A stretch of 17,869 nt of DNA from Caryophanales bacterium UBA6768 (GCA_002453315.1 DKGO01000005.1:1-17869), one strand, 5' to 3'. Counted from the stretch's first letter, positions 1 through 8,255 are shown. Made by a program: numbers and translations. Notes: generated from the letters alone by a model not told the origin.

Positions 1-798
1 AGCTTTTTCTAGTGGCTCGGTTGCGATCATGATACTCTCTACAGGCACAACCGACCTTTTAATGGTTGTTTGTAGATCCCCAGAATAAGCATTTGTGACA
101 ATAACTAATTCATTTGCGATAACCGTTCCATTTTCCGTTTTGACAACAAACTTATTATCTATTTTCTTATAGTTCATTGCATAAGAGTGTTCAAAAATCC
201 TTCCACCTAATCTTGTGACAGCCTTTGCTAACCCTAACGTGTAGTTTAAAGGATGGAAGTGGGCGCTTTTTTCATCAACTTGGCCACCATGATAAAAGTT
301 AGTATCTAATTCGGTCTTAATGGCTTCTTTTTCGACAATATGAATGAAATCGTAATCCATCTTTGTCGCCATAAATTCTTGTTCTCGTTTCATTCCTTCT
401 AAATGTGACGGCTTAAAGGCTGCATAAAAACTTCCTTTACGGATAAAGTCGCATGAAATTTGTTCGGATTGGATAATATCTTCAATTAAATCAATTGAAT
501 CGATCGATAATTGCCACATAGCCTTTGCCGTTTCTAACCCCTTCTTTTTCGCCCAACTCTGCATAGAACCAAGATAGCCTGTCAACACTTCTCCACCGTT
601 TCGTCCACTTGCACCAAATCCAACGGTATCTTTTTCTAACACGATTGTGTCATAATTCTTTTTTTGCAAATGATAAGCTGTTGAAAGGCCTGAAAATCCA
701 GCACCAATGATGGCAACATCACAACGTTGTTCTCTATTTAGTTTGTCAAAACTTTCCCGTTCATTTGCCGTTGCTTCCCACATAGAAACAAGATCCAT
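1..798 (-). CDS. FAD-dependent amine oxidoreductase (DadA/PuuB-like), partial at the window edge
   Basis: The first 266 codons of a gene whose 3' end lies outside the window. The ATG at 798 follows AGGTG with a 7-nt gap. Near the N-terminus is the Rossmann motif GAGFSG (residues 32-37) with an acidic residue at the end of the second strand (E55), then GASGRNGG (62-69). This is the FAD-binding signature of the DAO family that includes gamma-glutamylputrescine oxidase (PuuB) and D-amino acid dehydrogenase. Such enzymes oxidise an amine to an imine, giving aldehyde and ammonia after hydrolysis. It starts 49 nt after potB with no terminator between them, so it is probably the last visible gene of the potADCB operon. 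Its position suggests an imported polyamine, or a derivative of one, as substrate. No glutamylputrescine synthetase is visible, so the exact substrate is an inference. Confidence 0.85.
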   Translation of the reverse strand, partial: MDLVSMWEATANERESFDKLNREQRCDVAIIGAGFSGLSTAYHLQKKNYDTIVLEKDTVGFGASGRNGGEVLTGYLGSMQSWAKKKGLETAKAMWQLSIDSIDLIEDIIQSEQISCDFIRKGSFYAAFKPSHLEGMKREQEFMATKMDYDFIHIVEKEAIKTELDTNFYHGGQVDEKSAHFHPLNYTLGLAKAVTRLGGRIFEHSYAMNYKKIDNKFVVKTENGTVIANELVIVTNAYSGDLQTTIKRSVVPVESIMIATEPLEKA

Positions 799-847
799 TT
801 TTTCACCTACTGTTAACGTAATTTTCTTCAATTTTCAAAGCCCTATA

Positions 848-1699
848 TTATAATAGAAGATTCCTGTCTTTAGACGATGTAAACTTCATAAACAAGTAAA
901 TAGAGATTAACACTAAAATAGTTAATAAAAGTGATAAAGCTGAACCTAATTGCCAGTTCATTTCCACAATAAATGCGTCACGAATGATATTACCAACCAT
1001 CAGAACCTTTCCACCTGTTAACAAATCAGTAACAACAAAGATACTTAATGCCGGCACAAATGTAATGAGAATTCCCGCAAAAACTCCTGGAGCGGTTAAC
1101 GGTAAAGTAATTTTAAGAAAGGCTTTATATGGTCTTGCACCTAAATCTTCTGCGGCTTCCAAGTAAGATTTATCCAATTGTTCAATCGATGAATAGATTG
1201 GCAAAATCATAAATGGTAAAAAGCCATAAACGATACCAATAACAACAGTATAAGGACTATATAACATGGAAAGTGGTTCCGAGATAATCCCTAGGTTTAT
1301 AAGTAACGTATTGATTAATCCCTTGGAATTTAATAGAACAATCCAGGCATAAAGTAAAATTAAAAAATTTGTCCAAAAAGGGACCATCACTAATAAAAGT
1401 AGAGGGTTTTTCCATTTACCTGCATGGGCGATAAAGTAGGCAAATGGATATGCAATGATCAGACATAAGACAGTTCCGATACCTGCCCAATATATTGAAT
1501 ACAAAATAACTTTTGCATATAAAGAACTAAAGGCCAACCGGTAAGCTTCTGTACTAAATTCATATAAAATACCACCAAAACCCAAATTAGTCGTAAAGCT
1601 AATGACCCCAATTAAACCTAAAGGAATTAATAGAAATAGTAATAACCAGATGAGACTAGGTGAGAGCATGGTATAGGCAAGTTTGAAATTTCTAATCAT
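848..1699 (-). CDS. potB: Polyamine ABC transporter permease PotB
   Basis: 283-residue inner-membrane permease with about six hydrophobic segments (roughly residues 12-35, 63-92, 99-123, 150-170, 203-224, 252-272). It carries the EAA loop that docks onto the ATPase: EAAEDLGA at 181-188 and a conserved proline-glycine at 204-205. Length and motif fit PotB/PotH-type permeases of spermidine/putrescine importers. The start ATG overlaps the 3' end of potC by 8 nt (ATGATTAG), with a GGGGG Shine-Dalgarno inside potC, which indicates translational coupling. Order in the operon is potA-potD-potC-potB, whereas E. coli has ABCD. Substrate preference cannot be read from the permease. Confidence 0.93.
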   Translation of the reverse strand: MIRNFKLAYTMLSPSLIWLLLFLLIPLGLIGVISFTTNLGFGGILYEFSTEAYRLAFSSLYAKVILYSIYWAGIGTVLCLIIAYPFAYFIAHAGKWKNPLLLLVMVPFWTNFLILLYAWIVLLNSKGLINTLLINLGIISEPLSMLYSPYTVVIGIVYGFLPFMILPIYSSIEQLDKSYLEAAEDLGARPYKAFLKITLPLTAPGVFAGILITFVPALSIFVVTDLLTGGKVLMVGNIIRDAFIVEMNWQLGSALSLLLTILVLISIYLFMKFTSSKDRNLLL

Positions 1700-2483
1700 T
1701 TGTTATTTCCCCCTTATTTCTCATTAATAGTCCCCAAATAATAATGACTGAAATGATAAGAACGATTAAAATAGTCGATAAAGCATTAATTTCAGGTGAC
1801 ACACCAAGCCTCACCATCGAATAAACGAGAACGGGGAGTGTGCTATCCCCCGGACCCGATGTAAAAAATGCCACTTCAAATTCATCCAGAGATAACGTGA
1901 AAGTTAAAAGAGCACCAGCCAAAACACCAGGGAAGATAAGCGGAAATGTTACTTTCCAAAATGTATGCCACTCATTAGCCCCAAGATCTTTTGCTGCCTC
2001 TTCCAATGAACGGTCAAGCCCCGCCATTCTCGCAAGTACAATCAGGGCGACAAATGAAATTCCCCACACAACATGGCCTGGGATGACAGTTAAGAGACCT
2101 AATTTAATATTAAGAAGCCCATAGATAGCAAGCATAGATATTCCGATAACAATATCAGGGATAATGACAGGTATTAAAAAGATAAAATCCATCGCCCTTC
2201 TTCCTATAAATGTATAACGGTGTAATGCTAATGCGGCTAATGTCCCTAAAATAGTTGATAAAATAGTTGTTACTACGGCTATGAAAAGGCTATTCATTAA
2301 AGCCTCGATAATTTGTTTGTTATGAAACAATTTCACATACCAATCAAATGTAAAACCGGTCCATACTGTTCCTAGTTTTGAGTCATTAAAAGAAAATACC
2401 ATTAAAACGATTATTGGAATATAAAAAAAGGCAAAAACAATTAAACTATAAATGAACAGGACCTTCTTAGTTCTTTTCCTCAT
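1692..2483 (-). CDS. potC: Polyamine ABC transporter permease PotC
   Basis: 263-residue permease, the second half of the transmembrane heterodimer with PotB. Hydrophobic segments lie at roughly 8-31, 63-87, 99-122, 137-153, 186-208 and 236-254. The EAA loop is EEAAKDLGAN (161-170), followed by the usual FPLIFPG stretch (180-186). The ATG at 2483 follows AGGTG with 5-nt spacing. The gene is separated from potD by 140 nt that contain a long hairpin (see the feature at 2561-2596) and overlaps potB by 8 nt. The N-terminal basic stretch (MRKRTKK) and short cytoplasmic tail are typical of PotC/PotI. Confidence 0.93.
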   Translation of the reverse strand: MRKRTKKVLFIYSLIVFAFFYIPIIVLMVFSFNDSKLGTVWTGFTFDWYVKLFHNKQIIEALMNSLFIAVVTTILSTILGTLAALALHRYTFIGRRAMDFIFLIPVIIPDIVIGISMLAIYGLLNIKLGLLTVIPGHVVWGISFVALIVLARMAGLDRSLEEAAKDLGANEWHTFWKVTFPLIFPGVLAGALLTFTLSLDEFEVAFFTSGPGDSTLPVLVYSMVRLGVSPEINALSTILIVLIISVIIIWGLLMRNKGEITND

Positions 2484-2560
2484 ACATACACCTGCCTTTT
2501 TTGATTCTAAGATTAAAAGAATAAGTTAATGGCATCAATCAAAATTTGTCTTAATAATAA

Positions 2561-2596
2561 GGGACAGGACGCTTTATAATTGAACGTCCTGCTCCC
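2561..2596 (-). promoter_or_regulatory. Intercistronic hairpin between potD and potC
   Basis: The arms GGGACAGGACG (2561-2571) and CGTCCTGCTCCC (2585-2596) pair over 11 bp with a single bulged base and enclose a 13-nt loop. In the minus-strand transcript the hairpin starts 27 nt after the potD stop and is followed by TTATTATT, not a solid U-run. It therefore looks like a weak terminator or an mRNA-protecting stem. Such stems after the binding-protein gene are a known way to make more binding protein than permease. That role here is inferred. Confidence 0.6.
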
Positions 2597-2623
2597 AGAT
2601 TACCGTTAAAAAGAATAAATGAG

Positions 2624-3733
2624 TTAATTTCCACCTTCAATTTTTGCTTTTTGAATGACTCTATTAACAATTTGTGTTCTATCGGGGTCAAGATTATGGG
2701 ACCATTGAGCTTTGTCAGTTTGTTCTTTTGGCAGGCTCTGTCCAGGGATTTGACTAAACTCTTCATCGTCTAAAAGTTCTAATGCTTTCGTATTTGGGTT
2801 TCCATAAGGATACTCTTCAACAAGTTGTTTACTTACTTCTGGACGTAATAAATAATTAATAAACAATTCAGCATTATATTTGTTTGCCGCTGAATTCGGA
2901 ATGACCATATTATCGGTCCATTTTATTCCTCCCTCTTCAGGTAAGACAAAGTCGATATCTTCATTTTCTAAATAGGCAACTCCAGCCTCTCCTGAATAAC
3001 CATAAGCAATCCAAGCTTCTTCACTGACAAGTTGAGGTTCAGGAGTTTCGGAAAATAATAAAATATTCGGTATGAGTTCTTTTAGTTTATCCCCACCGGC
3101 CTCAATTTGTTCTTCTGTAGGATCATTCATATCGTTTCCTAAATATTGTTGTAACATATCACTAATTTCATCTGCTGCATCCATTAAAACAACATGACCT
3201 GCATATTCCGGATTCCATAAATCACCCCAACTTGTTGGAGGGTCAGTAATAATCGATTTATTATAAATAATTCCATCATATCCATATAAATAGGGTACTG
3301 AAAATTTGTTTTCGGGATCGTATTCCAAGTCTTTCCACTCATCAGCTATGTTCCCAAAGTTTGGTATATTATCATAATCAATTTCTAAGAGCAATCCTTC
3401 ATCAGCCATTACTTTAACATAAAAGTCTGAGGGGACAGCAATATCATATGGAACTGTACCACTTTTAATTTTGGATAACATTTCCTGGTTTGAAGAAAAA
3501 GTGGAATACACAACTTTGATTCCATATTCCTCTTCAAATTCTTCCAAAATCTCATCCGGCATATATTCACTCCAGTTAAAAATAATCAGTTCATCGGTTT
3601 GTTCACTTGAATTGTTATCTGTACCGTTGACATCTCCGTTATTATTTGTATTATTTGAACTAGTAGAATTAGAACATGCAACAAATAATAAAAGCAATAA
3701 GCTTAAAAATAATATACTCATTAACTTTTTCAA
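2624..3733 (-). CDS. potD: Polyamine-binding lipoprotein PotD
   Basis: Extracytoplasmic substrate-binding lipoprotein of the PotABCD importer, 369 residues from the chosen TTG start at 3733. That start gives a short basic N-terminus (KKL), a leucine-rich hydrophobic core and a lipobox ending FVAC, so Cys20 would be lipidated after signal peptidase II cleavage. An AAAGGA Shine-Dalgarno lies 8 nt upstream of the TTG. The frame is also open from an ATG at 3766, only 8 nt after the potA stop, but that would add eleven residues ahead of the signal peptide. A Ser/Asn/Gly-rich linker follows the cysteine. The mature domain begins with IIFNWSEYMPDE and VVYSTFSSNQEM, motifs characteristic of PotD/PotF proteins. 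Ligand specificity (putrescine or spermidine) is not determined. Confidence 0.93.
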   Translation of the reverse strand: MKKLMSILFLSLLLLLFVACSNSTSSNNTNNNGDVNGTDNNSSEQTDELIIFNWSEYMPDEILEEFEEEYGIKVVYSTFSSNQEMLSKIKSGTVPYDIAVPSDFYVKVMADEGLLLEIDYDNIPNFGNIADEWKDLEYDPENKFSVPYLYGYDGIIYNKSIITDPPTSWGDLWNPEYAGHVVLMDAADEISDMLQQYLGNDMNDPTEEQIEAGGDKLKELIPNILLFSETPEPQLVSEEAWIAYGYSGEAGVAYLENEDIDFVLPEEGGIKWTDNMVIPNSAANKYNAELFINYLLRPEVSKQLVEEYPYGNPNTKALELLDDEEFSQIPGQSLPKEQTDKAQWSHNLDPDRTQIVNRVIQKAKIEGGN

Positions 3734-3774
3734 ATGTCTCATCCTTTCCATTTTTTTATTAGACATTGTGCAGG

Positions 3775-4848
3775 TTAACCTTCCAAAATTACAGCTTTTG
3801 CTGGGTCCCAGCTGACATATACTTCACTATTCTCCGTTATTTCATTTAACACCCCGTTTGATTGGTTAATAATTAAATTTGTTTCATCAGATATGTTAAC
3901 GATTAATTTAGTTGTGGAGCCGATATATATTTTATCCATCAGTTTACCCTTTAAATAAAATGGCAATTGGTCCTTATTTGTATAAATTTTTGAATGTTCA
4001 GGACGAATTGATAAACAAACAGCATCATTTTCTTTTAACCTTTTCATTGTTGGAATAAAAACTTCCTGACCTTTATATTTCACAACAGTAAATTCTGCCT
4101 GAGTTTGTGCTATTTTCCCTTCAATGATATTTGTTTCACCGATGAAGTCAGCAACAAAACGAGTAGCAGGAAGTTCATATATTTCACTCGGTGTTCCAAT
4201 TTGTTCAATTTGTCCATCATTCATGATGACAATTCGATCAGACATTGTTAATGCCTCTTCTTGATCGTGTGTAACGTAAATAAATGTAATGTTCAATTCT
4301 TGTTGTAAATGTTTTAGTTCTAGTTGCATTTGTTTGCGTAGTTTTAAATCGAGCGCTCCAAGTGGTTCATCGAGTAATAATACCTCGGGATTATTTACTA
4401 TTGCCCGTGCAATAGCAATTCTTTGTTGTTGACCACCACTTAATTGTGATGGTTTTCGATTTCCGTAAGTATCTAATTGAACGAGCTTCAATACATTATT
4501 AACACGTTCGGTAATTTCTTGTTTTTTTACCTTTTTCATCTTAAGACCAAATGCAATGTTATCGTAAATTTTCATATGTGGGAAAAGTGAATAACTCTGA
4601 AAAACAGTGTTAACCGTTCGATTGTACGGTTCAACATCATTCACCTTTATGCCATTAATTAAGATGTCACCTTTAGTTGGCTTTTCGAAACCGGCAATCA
4701 TTCTTAAGGTAGTTGTTTTCCCACATCCAGACGGTCCTAATAAAGTTAAAAACTCCCCAGACTTAATGTCCAAATCAAGATTTGACACGGCTTCAACATC
4801 ATTAAAACGTTTTGTAATATTGTTTAATTGGACCATATAATTTGGCAA
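3775..4848 (-). CDS. potA: Polyamine ABC transporter ATP-binding protein PotA
   Basis: 357-residue ATPase that powers the importer from the cytoplasmic face. From the TTG start, the motifs are Walker A GPSGCGKTT (38-46), Q-loop in VFQSYSLFP, signature LSGGQ (136-140), Walker B VLLLDEP (156-162) and the H-loop histidine in YVTHD (194). The C-terminal third is a TOBE-type regulatory domain typical of PotA/UgpC ATPases. I prefer the TTG at 4848 because GGAGG lies 7 nt upstream. The ATG at 4836 is 19 nt from that site, and the upstream ATG at 4878 would place the Shine-Dalgarno inside the coding region. This is the first gene of the potADCB operon, which has its own promoter, palindrome and cre-like site just upstream. 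Confidence 0.95.
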   Translation of the reverse strand: MPNYMVQLNNITKRFNDVEAVSNLDLDIKSGEFLTLLGPSGCGKTTTLRMIAGFEKPTKGDILINGIKVNDVEPYNRTVNTVFQSYSLFPHMKIYDNIAFGLKMKKVKKQEITERVNNVLKLVQLDTYGNRKPSQLSGGQQQRIAIARAIVNNPEVLLLDEPLGALDLKLRKQMQLELKHLQQELNITFIYVTHDQEEALTMSDRIVIMNDGQIEQIGTPSEIYELPATRFVADFIGETNIIEGKIAQTQAEFTVVKYKGQEVFIPTMKRLKENDAVCLSIRPEHSKIYTNKDQLPFYLKGKLMDKIYIGSTTKLIVNISDETNLIINQSNGVLNEITENSEVYVSWDPAKAVILEG

Positions 4849-4894
4849 AATAAACCCTCCGTTACGATAAACTCTCATGAAATAAACAAAGACA

Positions 4895-4909
4895 TGATAA
4901 CGCTTTCAA
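4895..4909 (-). promoter_or_regulatory. cre-like CcpA site in the potA leader
   Basis: On the minus strand the site reads TTGAAAGCGTTATCA. It matches every fixed position of the Bacillus cre consensus WTGNAANCGNWNNCW. It begins at about the predicted transcription start (about 4910), a position at which CcpA typically represses. Known biology: CcpA with HPr-Ser-P shuts down alternative nitrogen and carbon source genes when glucose is available. Its action here is inferred from sequence only. Confidence 0.65.
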
Positions 4910-4916
4910 TTAAATT

Positions 4917-4922
4917 ATTATA
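4917..4922 (-). promoter_or_regulatory. SigA -10 element of the potA operon
   Basis: A perfect TATAAT on the minus strand, 69 nt upstream of the potA TTG start. The hexamer 17 nt upstream is AAAGTG, which does not resemble TTGACA, so the promoter probably needs an activator. The 20-bp palindrome at 4943-4962 overlaps this poor -35 region, which fits activator binding near position -42. Confidence 0.6.
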
Positions 4923-4942
4923 AATAGTTTATCGATAATCAC

Positions 4943-4962
4943 TTTGTCCAACATTGGACAAA
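4943..4962. promoter_or_regulatory. Perfect 20-bp palindrome upstream of potA, probable operator
   Basis: TTTGTCCAA and TTGGACAAA are exact inverted repeats separated by CA. The centre lies about 42 bp upstream of the predicted potA start site and overlaps a degenerate -35. There is no T-run, so it is not a terminator for the upstream aminotransferase gene. The nearest candidate ligand is the PucR-family regulator at 6552-8150, but that pairing is an inference. A related sequence occurs at 6489-6508. Confidence 0.6.
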
Positions 4963-5010
4963 TGGTTAAATAAATTGCTGAAAAATGTGACAAAAGAGCA
5001 AAGGACTTAG

Positions 5011-6399
5011 CTACTGAAAATACTTTCGTTCAAAGGCCGAGATGGAATCATCTAAAATGGAAATAATTTTATCAATCTCCTCTTTATTGATGATTAATGG
5101 AGGTGCAATTGCGATAATGTTTTCACCTTCGGCTACGCGAATAGCCCGAACAATTAACCTCCGTTCGAAACATTCATTCGCTACTCGGGTTGCTGCTTGC
5201 ACTTCTAGATTAAATCGTCGATTAGTTTCAGGATCTTCATATAATTCGAAAGCTGTTAGCAAACCAATAGTCCTCGTTTTCGTTACAATAGAATGTTTTT
5301 CTTGTAAAAAGGTTAGCCCCTTTTTAAAATGTTGCTCCATTTTTACGACATTTTCCAAAATTTTATCCCGTTCAATGATTTCTATATTTTTTAATGCAAC
5401 GGCGCATGATGTAGCATGGCCACTATATGTAAAGCCATGACTTAAAATCCCTTCATATTGAATGATAGTATTTCTTATTTCCTTATTAATTAATACACCA
5501 CCAAGTTGTGAATAGCCACTTGTCACACCCTTCGCAAAGCAAAGTATATCAGGGACAACATTCCAGTGGTCAACACCGAACATTTTACCTGTACGACCAA
5601 ACCCACAAATAACTTCATCATTAATAAATAAAACATTAAATTCATCACATAAATTTCTAATGGCTTGCAAGTAACCTTCCGGTGGAATGTTGACGCCACC
5701 TGATCCTTGAATTGGCTCCATTATGATGGCAGCAATAGTATCACTACCTTCTTGTTCAATTAAATGGCGAATACTATTTTCATAATCTGGATTAGAACGA
5801 TCGCCAAGTTCACAGTTGGTTAAATGGGGTTTTGCATGAAATACTTCTGTAATATTAGATCCAGCAAATGAGTGAAAATTTGGGATAGAGGTCGCTGTTT
5901 GAGCAGCAATCGTTACACCGTGGTAGGCATTATTTAAAGCGATTATTTTTCTTTTTTGAGGTTGTTCTTTTAGTTCCCAGTAAAAACGCGCTAATTTAAA
6001 GGCCGTATCGTTAGCTTCGGAGCCACCGGATGTATAAAAAACAGAGCATAAATCGCCAGGTGCCAAGGAAACAATCTTTTCCGCCAAACGAATAGCCGGT
6101 TCATTAGAATAACCAACAAAGGTTGAATTATAGGCAAGACTTTTCATTTGTTCTTGAGCAGCATTTGCAACTTCATTATTGCCATGCCCGATATTGACAT
6201 TCCAAAGCATGGAAAGCCCATCTAAATAAGTATCTCCCAAAGTATCTTTTACAAAAACCCCTTTACCTTCAGTAAAAATTACTTTAGGCCCATTTTCAGC
6301 ATGATATTTTGGAGAAGTAGTTGGATGTAAAAAATACGCTTTGTCTAATTCCGACAATTTTTTATGTGTTTCTCGGGAAAGGGAAGCTGTTTTGTTCAT
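5011..6399 (-). CDS. Class III PLP-dependent aminotransferase (polyamine/omega-amino acid type)
   Basis: 462-residue fold-type I aminotransferase. Visible signatures are the phosphate-binding SGGSEAND (124-131), NDEVICGFGRTG (260-271) with the PLP-pyridine aspartate D261, and the Schiff-base lysine K290 in FAKGVTSGY. The N-terminal LHPTTSP (24-30) and LSMLWNVNIGHG (62-73) resemble the SpuC-like putrescine/beta-alanine:pyruvate group rather than ornithine or acetylornithine enzymes. The expected reaction moves a terminal amino group to pyruvate or 2-oxoglutarate, giving an aminoaldehyde or semialdehyde. The ATG follows AGGAGG with 8-nt spacing. It lies between the PucR-type regulator and the pot operon, which supports a polyamine or GABA-like substrate. 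The exact donor cannot be settled by reading. Confidence 0.88.
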   Translation of the reverse strand: MNKTASLSRETHKKLSELDKAYFLHPTTSPKYHAENGPKVIFTEGKGVFVKDTLGDTYLDGLSMLWNVNIGHGNNEVANAAQEQMKSLAYNSTFVGYSNEPAIRLAEKIVSLAPGDLCSVFYTSGGSEANDTAFKLARFYWELKEQPQKRKIIALNNAYHGVTIAAQTATSIPNFHSFAGSNITEVFHAKPHLTNCELGDRSNPDYENSIRHLIEQEGSDTIAAIIMEPIQGSGGVNIPPEGYLQAIRNLCDEFNVLFINDEVICGFGRTGKMFGVDHWNVVPDILCFAKGVTSGYSQLGGVLINKEIRNTIIQYEGILSHGFTYSGHATSCAVALKNIEIIERDKILENVVKMEQHFKKGLTFLQEKHSIVTKTRTIGLLTAFELYEDPETNRRFNLEVQAATRVANECFERRLIVRAIRVAEGENIIAIAPPLIINKEEIDKIISILDDSISAFERKYFQ

Positions 6400-6486
6400 T
6401 TACTAACCTCCTGACTGATAGCTAAGTCATATTTTATTAAATATATTAGAATTTTCTAAATTTAACATCGGTCAAAAGGTAAAATG

Positions 6487-6515
6487 ATTATGAGCAATTT
6501 TGTACAAAATGACAA
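6487..6515 (-). promoter_or_regulatory. SigA promoter of the aminotransferase gene with a palindrome in the spacer
   Basis: On the minus strand TTGTCA (6510-6515) and CATAAT (6487-6492) are exactly 17 bp apart. The spacer carries the perfect palindrome ATTTTGTACAAAAT (6497-6510). Read on the minus strand, 6489-6508 matches the potA palindrome at 15 of 20 positions. A protein bound there would cover the -10 and spacer, so it might repress, or act differently from its role at potA. Confidence 0.55.
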
Positions 6516-6551
6516 TTGGGTTAATTTGTATAAGAAATGAATGTTGTTTAT

Positions 6552-8150
6552 TTAGCTTTTAGCATGTTTCATATTGAAGAATTTGAAGGCATAAATGGAA
6601 AATTCAATAGCCAAACGTTTCTCTCCCTTCATAAAATCGTCTCCGAGTAATTCTTTTAACTTTTCAATCCGATGATATAATGTTTGTCGTACAATAAATA
6701 GTTTCTCAGCCGTTTCTTTTCTTGCTCCGTTAAACTCCAGTAATACCTTTAATGTTTCTAGCATTTCTCCATTATATTGTTGGTCATAAGTGAAAACGGG
6801 ACCTAAATAATCATCAACAAAGGTTTGTAAATTTGATTTTTTCACATTTAAAAGTAGACGATAAATGTATAAATCATCATAAAACATCGATTGAATGCCT
6901 GTTTTGTATTGGACATAAATTGTATCCTTAGCCTGTTCGTAGCTATCATGAAGGGAGCCGAGTTCTTGTATTTTGCCAATACCGAAAAATACATCATTTG
7001 AGGCCCCTTTTTTTAACAGGTCATTTTTACAAATTTGATTAATTGCACATGATAACCTCTCCTTCCAGTCTGTTTCAGACCGAATGTTGATAAGAGAGAA
7101 TATTAATCTGTTCCGGTCAATGGTTACAAAAGAATAATACCCTTGTTGATTGAAAACTTTATTAAAAATCATGGAGTAATATGTCAAATCACCATGTTTA
7201 TTCGTCGGTTTAAGGTGACAAATACAGACGACACATTTATTAGGATGAATCGTTGAATCACTGTCAGAAATAAAGCGAGTAATTTCTTCTTGATCATGTT
7301 CACCATGAAGCCATTTTAATATCCATTGATTTTCCTCATGGTTTCTTTTTTCTTCAACATATAATCTTCTGAAATGATCTTGAGAGAGAGCGGTAGCTGC
7401 TCTGTCTAATACTAAATAATCTAATTCAGTTAATTCATTCTGATTAGTTAATATAATTAAGTCTGCAAATTTGTTTCCTAATGCCTCTACGGGCTTCAAT
7501 GCACTTTTAGACGGTGTTCCCATGACACTTTGTTGTTCAGCAGATTTAATTTCCTCTAGTATTCTGTCTTGGTCATCATTTGAGTGTAAAGGAGGAAAAA
7601 AACGTAGGTCATTTCCGACGGGACGATAAACTACTTGTACATCTAAAGATTGATATAGTAACCGTAAAATTTTATAAAAACCATCTGTTGATAGTAGAAG
7701 GCGATTAAATTGATTCGAAATCGCTTCCAATTTAACAATCTTTTGATTATGAGTCTCGATTAACAGTCCATTGAGATCCTGAGAAATGTCGATAAACCGA
7801 ACAGGTTCATTAAAGATAATAATAGGGATAAGATGCTTGTTAGCTAATTCAATCATTTTTTTCGGTATTGAAGAAATATATGTACCAAGTTCAATACATA
7901 GGGCAGATGCATTTTTGTCAATTAATTGTTGTAAAATATCAAGGCTTAATTGATTATTTTCCTTCCAGCCAATGCCCGTTGTTAGAACTAGTTCATAACC
8001 ATTTACAAATGAACCTATATTAGGGATTTCAATGATGTGAACCCATCGTATCGTTCGCGATAAACCTTCTTTTCCCGCTATCACTTCAGCATTTTCAAAA
8101 TTCGGTCGACTTAAAATATCGGCAACAGTTAATTTAAATGGATGTTGCAT
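6552..8150 (-). CDS. PucR-family transcriptional regulator
   Basis: 532-residue regulator. The N-terminal region (about 7-130, LTVADILSRPNFENAEVIAG then WVHIIEIPNIGSFVNGYELVLTTGIG) is the PucR-type sensory domain. The C-terminal 60 residues (about 470-525, FNGARKETAEKLFIVRQTLYHRIEKLKELLG) form the HTH_30 DNA-binding domain of CdaR/PucR proteins. The middle section resembles the GGDEF-like CdaR linker. In B. subtilis PucR controls purine catabolism, and relatives often activate neighbouring catabolic genes. Here the gene lies directly upstream of, and on the same strand as, the aminotransferase and potADCB, so it is the obvious candidate regulator. The start ATG is 6 nt from GGGGAGG. The inducer may be the polyamine or an aldehyde product, which is an inference. 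Confidence 0.9.
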   Translation of the reverse strand: MQHPFKLTVADILSRPNFENAEVIAGKEGLSRTIRWVHIIEIPNIGSFVNGYELVLTTGIGWKENNQLSLDILQQLIDKNASALCIELGTYISSIPKKMIELANKHLIPIIIFNEPVRFIDISQDLNGLLIETHNQKIVKLEAISNQFNRLLLSTDGFYKILRLLYQSLDVQVVYRPVGNDLRFFPPLHSNDDQDRILEEIKSAEQQSVMGTPSKSALKPVEALGNKFADLIILTNQNELTELDYLVLDRAATALSQDHFRRLYVEEKRNHEENQWILKWLHGEHDQEEITRFISDSDSTIHPNKCVVCICHLKPTNKHGDLTYYSMIFNKVFNQQGYYSFVTIDRNRLIFSLINIRSETDWKERLSCAINQICKNDLLKKGASNDVFFGIGKIQELGSLHDSYEQAKDTIYVQYKTGIQSMFYDDLYIYRLLLNVKKSNLQTFVDDYLGPVFTYDQQYNGEMLETLKVLLEFNGARKETAEKLFIVRQTLYHRIEKLKELLGDDFMKGEKRLAIEFSIYAFKFFNMKHAKS

Positions 8151-8226
8151 ATGAGTACCTCCCCGTAAATAAAGAAATTAAAGTTAGACAATTCAGAACT
8201 TTAGTAATTCTTTTACATTATATTAT

Positions 8227-8255
8227 AGTATATATATCAAAAAAGACTATGTTAA
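8227..8255 (-). promoter_or_regulatory. SigA promoter of the PucR-family regulator
   Basis: On the minus strand TTAACA (8250-8255) and TATACT (8227-8232) are separated by 17 bp, five and five matches to consensus. The gene starts 77 nt downstream of the -10. The element overlaps the plus-strand extended -10 at 8250-8258, so the two divergent promoters share DNA. Confidence 0.5.

Noticed and set aside
2551..2766. 71-codon frame overlapping the potD 3' end
   Set aside because: It lies in a shifted frame inside potD and across the intercistronic hairpin, with no ribosome site.
6446..6459. TTAGAA-TT-TTCTAA inverted repeat in the aminotransferase leader
   Set aside because: Short and purely AT-rich, as expected by chance here. 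No second copy was seen.
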